DNA of 64,000 nucleotides from Linyphia triangularis (GCA_963978545.1 OZ021732.1:29542123-29606122), one strand, 5' to 3'; numbered from the stretch's first letter, positions 1-13,330 are shown. A program made the numbers and translations. Notes: generated by a model not told the origin, from the letters alone.

Positions 1-667
1 TTAATATAAAGGATTAAATAAAGTGACATGAATAAACTTATCTAGTACAGAAAAGGGTTTAGAAAAGGGTTTTCTATTAACTTCAGAATAGAATTAATTA
101 GAAAAGGGTTTTCTATTAATTTCAAATAGCTCATTGAATTGAAATGTCTTTAAATGCCGAAGCGGAGTATGTGTTCAACTAAAGTTATCTAATTGTTTCT
201 TACAATAAACTAAAAAAGTTTGAAAATAATGAATTGATATTATGATAACTGTACTAAATCATGAAAGGTAATGAAACTAATTAAACATGTCTGTAACATC
301 CAAGAAGAAACTTATGGATTGATGACTTATAAACATTGAAGAGAAAATCTAGTTTATAAAATTAATTTCGAGAAAACATGAAAGTCCACCGTCTCATAGA
401 AAGAAACGCTTATCTTGTGGCTAATTGTATTGGAATGATCGTAAAGAGGTCAAATAGCGTTCAAAATTGCTTCTTAAGCGACAAGGTTGCACCAACTGTT
501 TAATTTCTTGAAAAGGTGGACTAAAATTGTTTTTCCCTTGAACCCATCAGGTATACAGTGAGTTAAGCTTTCTCGACATATAAGTCAAAGCAAAAAATAA
601 AAACAGCGACATTTAAAAAAAAAATCGTAAGGTTAATAATTTTGTTAATGTATGCTAACATATAAGT

Positions 668-699
<32 letters not shown>

Positions 700-2002
700 T
701 ACAGACAAAAGAACCTCAGAGGACAAGTAAATAGTTAATAGTTTTAAATTTCAAACGTAGTGTTTAGGTTTTTCTACGAGAGTTATATTAATTCTAATGT
801 ATGTTCCTGTATGCAAGTTTATAGACTTTGCATACATTTAATGTCCGCAAAAAGTAAAGGGGTTCGTAAAGGTAGATGTAAAAACATAATAGGAAGCGTA
901 AAGTTTACATTCGTATACAACTGAAAAGTTGAGTGACATCATTTTGATGCCAATATGCGCAGTCAAATGTCATACTGATAAGACAATTTCCTTTAGTTAG
1001 ATTTATTACTCACGGGGAAAAAACAATGTAATAAAAAGTAACTCTATTTTGGGACACGCTTATTCAAAGGGAAAGGAAATTAAGGAACAGAATATGACTT
1101 ATAATATTAGATTCTTAGATAAAGATTTTTTTTTTTTTTTAAACGTAGTATTTACAATTCAACTGACCAAGCATTTTATATAATAGTTGCCTCTTATATT
1201 ACTTATTTACAGTAGAATTATGACAAATTATTTTTGATTGACTACTAAAAAAAGCAAATATAGCTTTAAAAATATATAGTGGGTTTCATAGTAGGTTATA
1301 AAAAGTAATTAGAGATGTTTAAGAAGTTTGAACTAGAAGTTGATTTTTTAAATTTATGGCGAATCTTCAGTGTAATTTTTACGAAGTGAATTCCGGGAAT
1401 ATATATCATTGATTAGTTCCTCTAATTGGACGAAAGTTGAGGCTGATAGGTTCGAACAAATCAACTTTTAAAACGAAATGTATATCCAGCATATGCATCC
1501 TTATAATTTGATGTATAGAATAATATGTAACCTTGCTAATAGATAGACTTCCAGTCGAAATGCAAATGACTTCCGGTCAAATTGTTTGTTTACCATTTTT
1601 TAATTTTTCAACCAAAACTAATAATTTAACATATTACACGTGTCTATAGAGTTCATGGTTTTGGCTGTGATCCCAGATAAAACTATTTTTAATGATAGAA
1701 ACGCAAATTTTATGCCTAACTTTGAAGTAATATAAAACCTCGACCGGAAGTGAAATTCGAATGGCTCCCCATCTTAAAATGATCAGAATGACATTTTCTA
1801 TCGATGTGCCAAATCACAGACTTGTTTCATGAAATGCAGTTTTTCCCTTCTAGCCGCGCTACTAAGCTTCACCCAAAATTCCAATTTCCAAAAACTTAAA
1901 ATTGACGAAGTTGTAAAGTTAACCTTGAAACAATCAAGGACATTTGTTCTCTGAATACATAATTAAAAAATATCGAAAAACTAATCAGCATAACAACAAA
2001 AC

Positions 2003-2044
<42 letters not shown>

Positions 2045-2905
2045 CTTAGAAAAAGCTGGTTTTGAAACTTTATTTTAAAAGAAAATGCTTTCCAAAAGAG
2101 CACAAATAACGGTTCATAAATAAAAAGTATAATTTCGAAGAATTAAGTGAACATTTATAATAACTCCATTTATACATTTTAAAATATTTCTAAAATGGAA
2201 GAATTTAGAAAACGCCGAACAACCAACCGTACGATAAGTTAGTTAAAATCAAATGTTAAAGGTTATAGGTTATTTTATAAATATAGATCTGAGTACCGTC
2301 CAAGGACTTATGTTGAAAATTTCAAAGCTGTATCTCTATTTAAAGTAATTTTGTAAAAAAAAAAAAAAAAAAAAAATTAAAATAGAACTAATTAAAATTT
2401 TAACATTCTGTTTGACATACATAAAATTAGAAGGCCTAAACTTCTTATGCTAAAAATTTCAGAACTCTACTCCATTTTTAAGTAGGTTTCTATAGATCCA
2501 CAGACAGACAGATACACAGACAGACACACAGCTTATTTTATTATTATAGAAGGTACTATTATTTTATTGCTCTTCTGCAGCATAAAAGCTACAACAGATT
2601 TTCACGCGATGCACGTGCGAGCGTAATATAATGAAATCAGTGAGCAAAACATCTGAAGGAAGTAAAAAGAATTTTCATAACGTTGCATAACGCCAGAGAG
2701 TATTCACCATTGTTCACTCAGCTATTCCAAGTTGAAAAGAAAATTGCTTCCAAGAGAATGTCAGTGCCATAACTAAGCAATTAGAAGATCAAAATTTAAG
2801 AATAATAGAGAAATAAAAAATTTCTCCGTTGAATTTCTTAAAAAAGACTTGGAATGTGGTTTGTATTAAAATGAACCTATTTTTAAAAAATTAAAAAACA
2901 CTTCA
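1..2905. other. AT-rich non-coding sequence
   Basis: A 56-bp near-duplication (AGAAAAGGGTTTTCTATTAA at about 73 and 101), poly-T tracts, ACTTCCGGTC / GACCGGAAGT in inverted orientation at about 1570 and 1742, and an imperfect (CAGA)n run at 2497-2530. No gene seen. Confidence 0.6.
2006..2042. repeat. Poly-T tract
   Basis: 37 T in a row; similar homopolymers at 669-696 (T), 24218-24250 (A) and 29661-29688 (A). Confidence 0.95.
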
Positions 2906-2958
2906 TTGATCATATATATTCTCAATATATGTGTATGTTACTGTGAAAGACTGAAATC

Positions 2959-3523
2959 TGGAGAACGTCGACTTTTTTCGGTGAATGTCAACATTCACAT
3001 AGTCGCTTGGTGTATGTCCGAAATATTTGCTAAATATCCTAATTTCTCACTTACGCTAGCAAATGTCGATATTCACCATGCACTGATGGTGAATGCTGAA
3101 TAAAAATATTTTTGTTGGGTTTTTAAATCGTACTTTATTATTAAAACAATTATGATAAATGTCAAAATAGGAGAAAGCTATAGTAATAGCACATGTAACT
3201 GTTGAATTTAAAACGAACAGTACATTCTAACTGATATGAGTTTCAGATAATATTCTGAACAATTAATCATTGGTAACACAATACTGTATATTCGTTTCTC
3301 TCGGTCTTATTGGTAAGATTACCTTCTTTTTTTTTTTATCATTGATTTTTAAAACGTCAAAACGTTTTAAAACGGCTTCTCATTTCAACCCCCACCATAG
3401 CATGTCTGTGATTGTCGGCATACACCGGTGATAGTCCGAATATATAAGAATATAATTAAATATTGGGTCTTTGGGGATATTTGGTATATGTTGACATTCA
3501 CCGGAAGAAGTCGACATTCTCCA
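2959..3523. mobile_element. TIR element of unassigned superfamily
   Basis: Ends TGGAGAACGTCGACTTTTTT and (reverse complement) TGGAGAATGTCGACTTCTTC continue as inverted repeats for about 36 bp, with GGTGAATGTCAACAT in both. Inner sequence also shows loose dyads (GGTGTATG...CGAAATAT against the mirror at 3415-3450). No clear target duplication. Confidence 0.7.
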
Positions 3524-4720
3524 ATATATATACTTTTTTTCTCAAGAAAATATAATTTCTAAAACTCTGGGGGCAAGATTCTCGTAAGTCAAATGGACGA
3601 ATGAGCTTTTAGGAAGTTTTTTTTTATCAGTTAGCTTAAGTTTGAGATTATTATAATTGCAAAAAGTCTAAAAAATGCAAAAGGATAACTATTTTTCTTT
3701 CATAATTGTTTTGTAAAACTAAACCGCAATTTTTCAATAAACTTAAACAGTATAAATTATTTTTGAAGATAAAGTTATTTAGTTTCTATTACATTTCCAA
3801 ATATTTTGACAGTATTCATTATGGTAATTTAATTCTACGGTATAAGAAATGAACTTTTCTAAAAAAAAAAAAATAAAAAAAAAAATCCCTTCCCTCAGCC
3901 AATTTCCCTGAATCCAATACCCAAATTTTATACTTCGTAAAAATGACTCAGGAATGTGAAGCGCTAACAGATAATGCCTTACCTTGTGTTTGTGCAGTAT
4001 GATGCTCAAGCAAATATAAGGAGGAGGTAAAATCTCAGAAAATGCATTCTTTCGAAGTATACCGATAAAAGCAATGGCGCGTTTTTTAGAAGATAAATTC
4101 TTAGAAATAACTTAAATGGAAAACACCTGGAATCTGCCCCTTTAGTTCGATTTCCCAAAGAAAATGGAAAGCACGAGCCCGAGGAATTCGATTACGAACA
4201 GCGCAGGAAAATTAAATTAGAGGAAGGACGGTTACAGTTATTCACGCTATTTCCTTCTAAAATGTTTCTCGCTGGGAATAAAAAAAATTCTTAAAAAAAA
4301 AAAAATAAGACGCTTCAGATGGGAATAGATAATTTTCATAAAAATTATCACTGTTCTGCATGGAAAGCTGGTTGTTAGTTATCGTTTATTTTTAAATATT
4401 TTTTTCCGTTCACTGAAGCTATTACTAGTCTTCATTTATAAAGAATTAGTGTAACCATAATTAAGTAATTTTTTTTCTCTGAAGATTCGTGAGCGAGTTT
4501 AAGAACACGCAATTCACCTTGGATGTGTGGTAAATGTTTTAACTATTGAGAGTTGCAGGTTATTTAGTTGAAATAATTTAGTAAATGTTTCATATATTTT
4601 CCCCCTTTCCATGATCAACGTGAACAAACGTTCATATAGCCAGAATGAAATACTTAACAATTTTTGCTTACAATAGTTTATCATTTGAATTCTATTCGAC
4701 CTTTATTTTAAAAAGGTTTC

Positions 4721-4813
<93 letters not shown>

Positions 4814-6023
4814 TTTAATGCTTCCAAACAAAGAATACCTTAAAAATATAAAATGCAATACAAGTTGTCTGTCTGTTACACAGTATTCTGATTTCGAATT
4901 TTGGCGTTATGAAATTTATAGAATTGATTATATTAAGAATTTGTGAGGCAACGCCTATTTTCGAAATAATATGTTCTTTTGTTCCACTATTATAGTTAAT
5001 GATATTCCAATCAACTAATAAATGAAAATGTTTTGAATACGATCAATGTCAAAACTCTTTCTGTTGCCAATTAATATTTCCAATCTGAATAAACTATTTA
5101 CTGTATAAAACAATTGCACGAGATTTAATAAATAAACATGGACTGTTATCTGATCTGGTCTTTTGTATTTTGCATGCTTTGAAATAATGACACCAAAATT
5201 ATATGAATACCTCTTCACTCGCATAGTTTTGTTTGCACTGTAGCATATTTACAATTTTTTAATTCTAACAAAACGAAAATACATTTTATTTTAATATTGT
5301 TAAATACAAAAACAATTCGAAAAGAGTTCTATTTTAAAAATATTTCCGCGGCGAAAATTCATGAAATTAAATTAGATTAAAAAAATTGACTTACAATAAT
5401 TCTTAATTCTAGTGTAAGTTGAAATAAATTTTGAAACATAATACTTAAATTTGATGAGAAAAATGTAAGTATAAGTAATAAATGAAAGAAAAAAAAAGTA
5501 CATGTTATATATTGAAGTATTTCTCCTTTCGCCAATGTTTATTACCTTCAATGATAAATGCTTGCCTTTTAAAGATTTTTTCCACATTTCTTTAAAAAAA
5601 AAAAAAATACGTGGTGGATATGTAATTAACTTAAAAAATCTTCCTTTAATTAATCAATGAGCTTTAACAGACTATATTTTGTAAAGTTTTATAAATTATA
5701 TCCTAATTAATTTAACACTAAAAACTGCCCCATTTCTTGCCTAGTTCATAAATGTGATTTTGTTTAACTTTGTAAAAGGCAGAGAAATCTGTGCTTGCTT
5801 TTCCAGTATCTTTCATCTGGCTAATAGAGAATTTACTAAGACAAGCAGTTCCGTTTGATAAAATAGAAAGCTGAAATATATGAAATGATATTTATATTTT
5901 AAAAAATAACAATGGACTTTGCTTCTTTTAAAACATGAGGACGTATTTTTTCTTTCTTTCTTTTTTTCTTCTTCTTTTTATCTTCGTATTCTTATTACAA
6001 AATTAATCGAAACAGAAATATGT
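3524..6023. other. AT-rich non-coding sequence
   Basis: Holds the TA tract at 4721-4815 and short A/T homopolymers. No gene or clear element. Confidence 0.6.
4721..4815. repeat. (TA)n microsatellite
   Basis: Almost pure TA with two TACA interruptions at its ends. Confidence 0.95.
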
Positions 6024-6027
6024 TTAA

Positions 6028-6759
6028 GGGGGTCCGGTACCGAAAATAAAAAAAACTTTATTTATGTACATTTTTATCTCAAAAATTTATTTTATGTAAG
6101 AGATACTATTTGTATATCTTTGAGAAAATGTTTTTTTAAATATTGTGTTTAGTTATTTAAAAAAAATTTAAAAACCAAGAAAAATCCATAATAATTGATG
6201 TTTGCGTATTTTGATATAAGTCAAGAAAAAATAATTTTTTTTTTCAAAGTGAAAGCTTTCTGTAATACATAATTATATAAAGAAAACTTTATCTTCACAG
6301 AATTTTGATAGGTGAATTAAAAAAAATAAAAAAAATTCTCAAAGTTAAAATATTGAAATTTTTGCTTTTTTTTTATGTTATCTTTTATGCTAAATGTTAT
6401 ATTTTAAAACAGAATTCAAAAAAATAAAATTCTGTGAAGACAAAATATTTAAAACTCTATAAATTGAATGCTCCACAAATTTGAATAGCCAATTGTTAAT
6501 GGTTCTGGAGATATATCGATTTGAATATGCAACATCTGTGAAAAACACTAGTGCTCGAAAAACGCACTTTAAGCAGACGCTTCAATGTGTTACGCCCATT
6601 AGTGATGTTTGAATCACAGGTAATTTTGTGGCGTTCTAATCACCGGAGGAATAAGATAAAAACATCATTCTCTTCAGGAATGTATGAACTATTTTTTAAA
6701 ATCAGAAAAAAAAAATTAAAAAAATGGGATTTTTGAAGAAATTTCGGTACTGGACCCCT
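6028..6759. mobile_element. TTAA-flanked non-autonomous DNA transposon
   Basis: Left end GGGGGTCCGGTACCGAAAAT and right end (reverse complement) AGGGGTCCAGTACCGAAATT are inverted repeats, each directly bordered by TTAA (6024-6027 and 6760-6763). TTAA duplication is a feature of piggyBac- and Kolobok-type elements. 732 bp, AT-rich interior, no transposase. Confidence 0.8.
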
Positions 6760-6763
6760 TTAA

Positions 6764-8105
6764 TAAAATGGGATAAAAACTAAATTATAAACCTGAACAA
6801 TAATAAAAATCCTACGCAAACCCTCCGGGTAATAATACTAGCCCTCTTATCCAATGACAGATGACCATACCAATAAAAGTTCTTAATTCGTTATCTATCG
6901 TCGATTTTACATCGATTGTCGATGTAAAAATGAATAATAAAATTAATAGTAGTGCATTTGAATAATGTGTCCTTTTGCTTTCTTTTAAAGAGTGCAGTTT
7001 AGAGAAGACAGTCAACTTTTTGAAACATATTCTGATGTTTTAGCACCTACACTTAAGATTCCTGTCTGTTGGCTAATTCCAATCTGTGAGCTTCTGAATC
7101 GTAGTCAAAATAAACAGCAGAAAAAGCTCTACTTGTTTTCTTTCCAGCAACTCCTCACGAGCAAACTGCTTCATTCATCTTCAGATCTCAAAATAAACCA
7201 GTGTTCTGAAGTAAGAGTGTGGCACTTTCCCCGTTAGCTTCGGGAAAACAAGCTTATGAATTTCGTCTGTTACATTCATATTATTGTTTCAAAGCATTTT
7301 TAACAAGCTGTCTGGTAATTTTTGTTTGTTTGGAGAGGGGGGGGGGGGGCTATGGTTTACACATTAGTCTCATGCTGTTGAAAATTATTCCTTGAAGAAC
7401 GAAAATCGTACTAAACTCAGATACTAATACAATTTCTGTTTTTACCTTTTCTAAACTGTTTTCTAAATTATCTTCTTAGCTTTACCTTCCTTCAGAAAAT
7501 TCTGCCTAAAAAAAGGATAGTGATTTGATTTGAACTTGATCCAATTTTTTTGCTAGGATATTGTCATTTTCTTCTTACTCATGTAAATTACTTTTTAGGC
7601 AGATCATGATCATAAGAAGAAGAATATTAAAGTTGAATCAAGTGATCTCTAAAACAGGCTATTAAAAAAGAAAACACGAAGAAGAACATACATGCTATGA
7701 TAGCCCCAAATAGAGTAATCGTTTAATAGAATCCAAGTACATTAAGCGTTAAAAACTTCATTTTTTTTTAATTATAATTGTTCTACAGTATCATGTTCAG
7801 TTTTTAGAGGAAACAAATATTAAGGTTTTATACATTTTCTTACCATAAAAAAATAATGTATTTATACAATAAGACTAAAAACTATCTTTAATCAAATAAA
7901 TAATCAGCTACTTATAAATGTGAGTGAATGTGAACTATTACAAATGAGTCTGAGAATTATTAAGATAAACAAATAAATTTACTTTCTAATATTTCACTAA
8001 AAACATAATATTTGTAAAAACTATTTTCAAAATGTATTCCACTTTTTGAAATACTTTTAACTCAATAACCTTCCAAGGTGGTATTCAACATAACCAACAA
8101 TCGAA
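6764..8105. other. AT-rich non-coding sequence
   Basis: Includes TCGATTTTACATCGATTGTCGATGTAAA (6900-6928, two clauses of a small dyad around CGAT) and a G run at 7336-7349. An 81-codon plus frame at 6992-7237 is unrecognised. Confidence 0.55.
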
Positions 8106-8350
8106 GACTAGAAATGAAAAACGACCCAAGTCTAAAAAAGAACATTTTTCAGGAGAGCCAAAAAAATGAAAAACACTCGCATTGGTACTTAAGGCTACGA
8201 CTAAGTACCAGGTTGAATTTGAACCATTGCTACTGGAGTTCGCACTTTGGGCGTTCTCCACTTTGTTTAGCTTGGTCTTTAGGACATTTTTCCATAAAAA
8301 AAAGATTTTCGATTTTTTTTTTGTACTTAGGCCGTTTTCCATATCTTGTC
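8106..8350. mobile_element. Small TIR element (MITE-like)
   Basis: Left GACTAGAAATGAAAAACGAC and right (reverse complement) GACAAGATATGGAAAACGGC extend through CCAAGTCTAAAAAA / CCTAAGTACAAAAAA. About 35 bp of imperfect inverted repeat in a 245-bp unit. The centre is CG-richer. Several overlapping open frames here in both strands are by-products. Confidence 0.55.
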
Positions 8351-9510
8351 CTCAATTATTATCAACGTAACATAATCATTATCGCATTCAAACGTTTTAA
8401 GTAAAATTGAACAATACGGTGATCACTAATATACTATAGCGAATTCTTATTCGAATATACTATTGCGAACCGTTATTCTTCAAAGCATTTTAGAAGTTAA
8501 AACACTTTCTCGGATTCCTTTAATTGCTTATAATCTTGATTGCAGCATTTGTGGGATAAACTCATTTTGAAGACCTCCTCTATATACTTTCGCTTTAAAT
8601 GCCTTAATCTAAACGACAAACTACCATTAATCGACAATTTTTATAGATCGGAACAAGCGAACGAACGAGTTTTTAATAAGATTACCATCAGTTATGTGAG
8701 GATACACCTTCAGATAATAAGTTTTAAATCGAGAAAAGAACTTAATCCAAAAGTAATCGCTGGGTTCTTTCTCTTTTTAAAAAAAAAAAGGTTTTCCATC
8801 ATTAGTGAAGTCATTATCACACTTGGGGAAGAATTGATTTCCAAAGAAAGAAGATTTCTTGACTTTCTGGAAAAGAAATCGTGTTTGCTCGATGTTCTTT
8901 AATCACCCAACGCAAGGATAACTCGGGTCAACTTTCGGAGAGCGGAATATAGTTGTCTCTGAAGGTAAAATGTGTGACGTGTTTGACAGAATCGTGATTG
9001 AATTTTATGTCTTTAATCATAGTTTTTTTTAAAAGGAATTATGAAGGGTTAGAAAATTATGCGACATTTTTTCTTTTACTTTAGGCAGTTTTGATACTAA
9101 GAGATTGGTATGATAAATATAACGCGTAAAAACTTAATAAGACTATAGGCTCTGTAGCTTGGCTGATTTTATTGATTGGAAGAAATATAGCTAATTAAAA
9201 TTAATTTCCAATTAAAAAAATTGAAATTTTAACCATTAGTTACCAACATATATCATCAAAGCATGGCAAAAGTTTTTGAAATAAAGTAACCCCAAAATTC
9301 CCGCCACTAACATTAACTACAAGTTTTAAATAAAATTATTACCAACATTGTAACAGAGTTGCAAAGATATAAAAGACACAAACCTAATAATTATTTTATA
9401 TATATTTCTAGAAAAATAGTATGTTTAACAACTCCCAATACAGCTCTGGATAAATAACCTGACTCGATGTATCTTCAGGTGCTATTAATCTCTTAGAAAA
9501 TAAAGAGATA
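8351..9510. other. AT-rich non-coding sequence
   Basis: Contains a 120-codon plus frame (8540-8902) with no motif I recognise and ordinary local composition; not called as a gene. Confidence 0.5.
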
Positions 9511-9512
9511 TA

Positions 9513-10036
9513 CAGAGTATCCTAAAGAGATACGTACAACTTCAAGTAAAAAAAATTTACGCCTGCAACAAATATTTTTGCAGAGGTGAATAGAATAATT
9601 CACACAGTTTTTTTTTACAGTCTTAGTAAAGTTCCACGTGAGATCCCTTCTAAGCACACAGAATGTCAATACGATATTCTAATTCCATGCAGGAAAGGTT
9701 CAGAATGCCTAAATACAGTTTCTATAGAGACTTGGATTCTTTGCTTTAATTCCACAACATTGTGAACATTTGTTCGGTACACAAGATCTATCATATAATC
9801 ACAGAAAAAAAAAAGTATAATGAAGTAATCTTCGACCATGGTTAAGGATCCTTCCTGCCAATCTAAGAATGTGAGAAGAAGTGATTCAGCGAATTGCAAA
9901 CTGTCAATGTCCAATGAAATAGCTGTAAAAAATACTTTTTGAGTTGTTCTATTTACATCTGCAAAAAGTTTTGTTATAGTCTTTTTTTTATATATATAAA
10001 ACTTTGAAGTTGTATGGTTATTTTTGGGAAACACTG
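9513..10036 (-). mobile_element. Deleted mariner-type transposon with TA target duplication
   Basis: Terminal inverted repeats are visible. The left end reads CAGAGTATCCTAAAGAGATA from 9513. The right end, read in reverse complement, starts CAGTGTTTCCCAAAAATAAC. Both continue into a shared (A)CAACTTCAA block about 30 bp in. Each end abuts a TA (9511-9512 and 10037-10038), the target duplication of Tc1/mariner elements. At 524 bp the copy is under half the length of an autonomous element. The interior keeps scrambled C-terminal transposase sequence on the minus strand. Confidence 0.8.
9640..9960 (-). pseudogene. Transposase C-terminal remnant (mariner type), frameshifted
   Basis: Minus-strand translation around 9730-9790 reads DLVYRTNVHNVVELKQRI. 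This matches the usual tail of mariner-like transposases after the last catalytic region (typically LWG..KD.VY.....ELK.RI). A preceding decayed block with EDYF fits the D-Y/F-F-LWG motif but has lost the canonical SPDL context. Just downstream, MELEYRIDIL (about 9665-9695) lies in another frame and corresponds to the family's E.YRLD element, so at least one frameshift has occurred. The element has no intact catalytic core and is inactive. Confidence 0.7.
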
Positions 10037-10331
10037 TACTCTAAAAAACAATTGAAAAAAAATTTCTGAACGAAAACTTGTGCATGAAAAGTAAAATTAA
10101 AAAAACCTGAACAAACGATGATTAATACGATATAGTGAATATGGCAAGATTTCCTCATCAATACCATTTCAGCATCAATGTATCAAACACTAATCATTGT
10201 AACCTAAAGTGATAGATATTGATTATTCTTAGTCTATAAATCTATTTACGATAGATAAGAGGTCAAATGATTGACTGATTGATCCCTGTGGGAATAAATC
10301 AATTTTTTTGTGCTGGATTTATTGTATAACA

Positions 10332-10775
10332 ATGTAAAATGAAACAAAAGGATTAAAAGGATAATTCTGACAGTTAATGAACATATTTACTAGGTGTATT
10401 TGTACTTTGAATTTATTTTTGTTCTAAGAAATTAAAATGAAACAAAAGGGTTAAAAGAGTAATTCTGATAGTTAACGAACATATTTACCGAGTGTATTTA
10501 TTCTGAATTTGTTATAAGATGGTAAATTGAAATACAAGCCTGTTAAAAGGTCGGTTCTGCAAATTTAATTAACATACTTAAGGAGTTAATTTGTTCTGAA
10601 ACTGATGTTTTTTATAAGAAAGGTAAAATTTAACAAAAGGATAAAATTATATATTTCTAACAGTTAATGAACATATAAAATGAATGTTTTTTAATTTGGG
10701 TTTGTAACAAGTTTGTTAAGACAAGATCAAAATAAACAAAAGTGCAAAAAAGATAATTCTGAGAAGTCATTTTGT
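10332..10775 (+). repeat. Degenerate tandem repeat, ~105-115 bp unit, about four copies
   Basis: Each unit carries GTAAAATGAAACAAAAGG, TAATTCTGACAGTTAATG, AACATATTTACTAGGTGTAT and a TTTGTTATAAGA-like end. The first two copies (10332 and about 10433) are closest; the last two are more decayed. Confidence 0.75.
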
Positions 10776-11028
10776 CTAATGAGTGGCTTTTCCCTAAGAT
10801 TTTTTCAACACTGATAAGAATGTTCTGTTTCATATGAGATACTTTATAACAGACAGTGATATCATCATTCATTTATATAAAATTTTATTAACCAAGAAAT
10901 CTTCCTCTGATTTTACATTAAAAATTCACCACTTATTTCAAGTTGTTACATCTTATATATAATAAATTTAATTCACAATGAAGTGGTAAAGCATTGTATC
11001 TTATCTCCTATACAATAACAGGGTGGCC

Positions 11029-11400
11029 ACAAAATTCAGGAAAAAAAGTTCCCTGATTTCCCTGACAGATTTCTAAAAAATTCCCTGATTTTAGGGCAAA
11101 CTTTTTTTCAAATTTTTCCAATTTTCTTAGGTTTTCCAGATGTCTAGACACCCTGATAAAATAGAACATGTATGCTAAAGAGATAATATGCACATTTTTT
11201 AAAAATAGTTTTGCTGGTAATGAAAAGTTTAAATTATTTCGTAACATTAAACTTTTAATGGCTTACCACCACAAATCTCCGGGTAAATAGCGCCAAAATA
11301 TGGATGAACGTAACTTAAACGATACAAAATTTCCCTGATTTTCAGGAAATTTTAAAAAGTTCCCTGATTTTCAGGTTTTCCTGGTTCTGTGGCCACTTTG
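11029..11400. mobile_element. hAT-like MITE
   Basis: Ends CAGGGTGGCCACAAAATTC and (reverse complement) CAAAGTGGCCACAGAACC, with inner copies of TTCCCTGATTTTCAGG in both orientations. 372 bp. A convincing 8-bp target duplication is not visible (TACAATAA against AATAAAGT), so superfamily assignment rests on the termini only. Confidence 0.7.
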
Positions 11401-12739
11401 AATAAAGTGGTGCTAATTTTTTACTTGTAAAAATTAGGCATTTTTTATATGCTTTTATCACAAGTTACAGAGGAGGAGGAGGAGCTAAAAACGATTCATT
11501 TTTATAATTTGAATTCCCCTTACCTATTAAATGCTGTTTGAAAACTGGGGACGTTTTAACTTAATTTTTTCAACTTTCCAGTGGTCGAAAAAATATTTGA
11601 TAAACATAAACTGACTAACAAATAAGTTAATTAAATATATATTAAATTATAGTTTAATACGTTTATCCCATTTCAGAAAATTAAAACTTGTAAAAAGAAA
11701 CCGTTTCTTACAGGTCTGGCACTGATTCAAAAATATAAAACTTCCCTTTGTCACATAATAAGACCAATAACAAAATACAGTATGCTACTCTCTGTCTCAC
11801 TCCTTTTACTCGAAGCTGTTTAAACATAGGAAAAAGAAATAAAAATTCGCGATGACTTATGCGTCATGTCCATTTACCTTTCTATTCATTTTGTCGTAAA
11901 AGCAGATAAATGTAAGTATGTCATATGGAGAATTCTAAATTGTACGTATGCATAAAAGAATATCTCACTTTTGATCTTTGAAAGGACAGATTCTGAAACA
12001 TGAGATCAAGTGCATCACTATTCAAAGCATAAGCAACCAATTATTTTCATTATTTATAAACAATTACTCATTTCTTTACATATAAAAATAAAAATATTTA
12101 AATATAAATGTTTCCACTGAGATATATTGTTAACTAGGATAGAGTACAGTGAGGAAACAATAGCCAATTCGAGTGTTCTAGAACTTGTTTCAATAAAAAT
12201 ATCTTCCTATAATTTATGAGCATAGGAAAATCATACCAGAAGATAAAAATATCAGATCAAATTGGCGTTAAAGTTAGTAATATGGCAGTTTTTGTGGAAG
12301 TTAACTTCGCTGAACCTTGTTCTCAAAGTCGTGAAGGAAGTTTTTGACTAAAAAGAAAATAATCCAAACAATTTAAAACAGCTGTTGTCGTTGAGCTTCA
12401 TTTACAAATTTTTTATTTTTTTTATTGTCATTGATCTTCTTTTCATAACGTTTTTTTTTTTTTTTAAAAGACAATTTTTCCATGAGTTCAGTGGTATATT
12501 TAAAAAAATATATGTTAATTTCTAAAAGATAGAGACTGCTCTAAACAACTTCAATATAATTACAGCATGCCTGTTTCCTAAAATGTAAAAATAGCGTTTC
12601 ATACATATTTTTACTGCGACGATCTCAAACAATAAATTCAGCTGAACACTAACCCAATGCACGACACAGTAATAAAAACAATTTTTGAAATAAATCATTT
12701 ATTACATTATAACAAGACAGCAGAAATAAATACTTAAAG
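11401..12739. other. AT-rich non-coding sequence
   Basis: A (GGA)n-like run at 11472-11484 and short T runs; nothing else seen. Confidence 0.55.
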
Positions 12740-13330
12740 ATAGGTTTGTCTTTCACGTTACAAGTAATCATCACCATAGAAAACCTACACCAGTTAATTC
12801 TTCTTCACTTGGGTAACCAACTGGATATAGTGACACCAAAGTTACGTAACAAAAAGAAAAAGGGCGACGATAACTATTACGTCGCATGCCTTTCATTTAT
12901 CGTTTCCTCTCCCCCTTCTCCTCCTCCAATGACGCCCCTGGCACATTCCCAAGTTCCTCTTCTCTTTTCTAGATTCGTGTGGATGGTAACTCTATCGTCT
13001 TCGTCATCGTCATGCAGTCCTCGTCACCCCCTGGACCAGGGCCAGGGATGATAGGAAGCTGAAGAAACTTTGTCAACATTGAAGGGGTCAGTCACCCCGT
13101 TCTTTCTGGAAAGTTGTATTTTTTCCTTTTCTTCTCTTCATCTTCTTTGTCCGGTTAATAGGATTGGCATTAAAGATGGAAGGGAGTTTTTGTTGCAGGA
13201 AGTGCAGCGTGGAGATTAGTGTTTGTTTTGGGATGTGTTCGGAAAGCAGGAGCTCTTTGAAAAGGGTGGGGGAGGAGGTTTATCATCCAGATTAACTTCC
13301 TGTTTGATGTACTAACTGGTAAGTTGAATT
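12740..13330. other. GC-richer unique block with no recognisable gene
   Basis: Stands out from the AT-rich surroundings: polypyrimidine stretches (12900-12970), TCGTCTTCGTCATCGTCATG, CCCTGGACCAGGGCCAGGG and a long purine-rich end (13240-13290). No coding frame I recognise. Candidate regulatory or exon-like block inside the presumed PKC intron. Confidence 0.35.

Noticed and set aside
8540..8902. 120-codon plus-strand frame
   Set aside because: No recognisable domain, low-complexity Phe/Lys content and no splice or promoter context; kept only as a note in the gap description.
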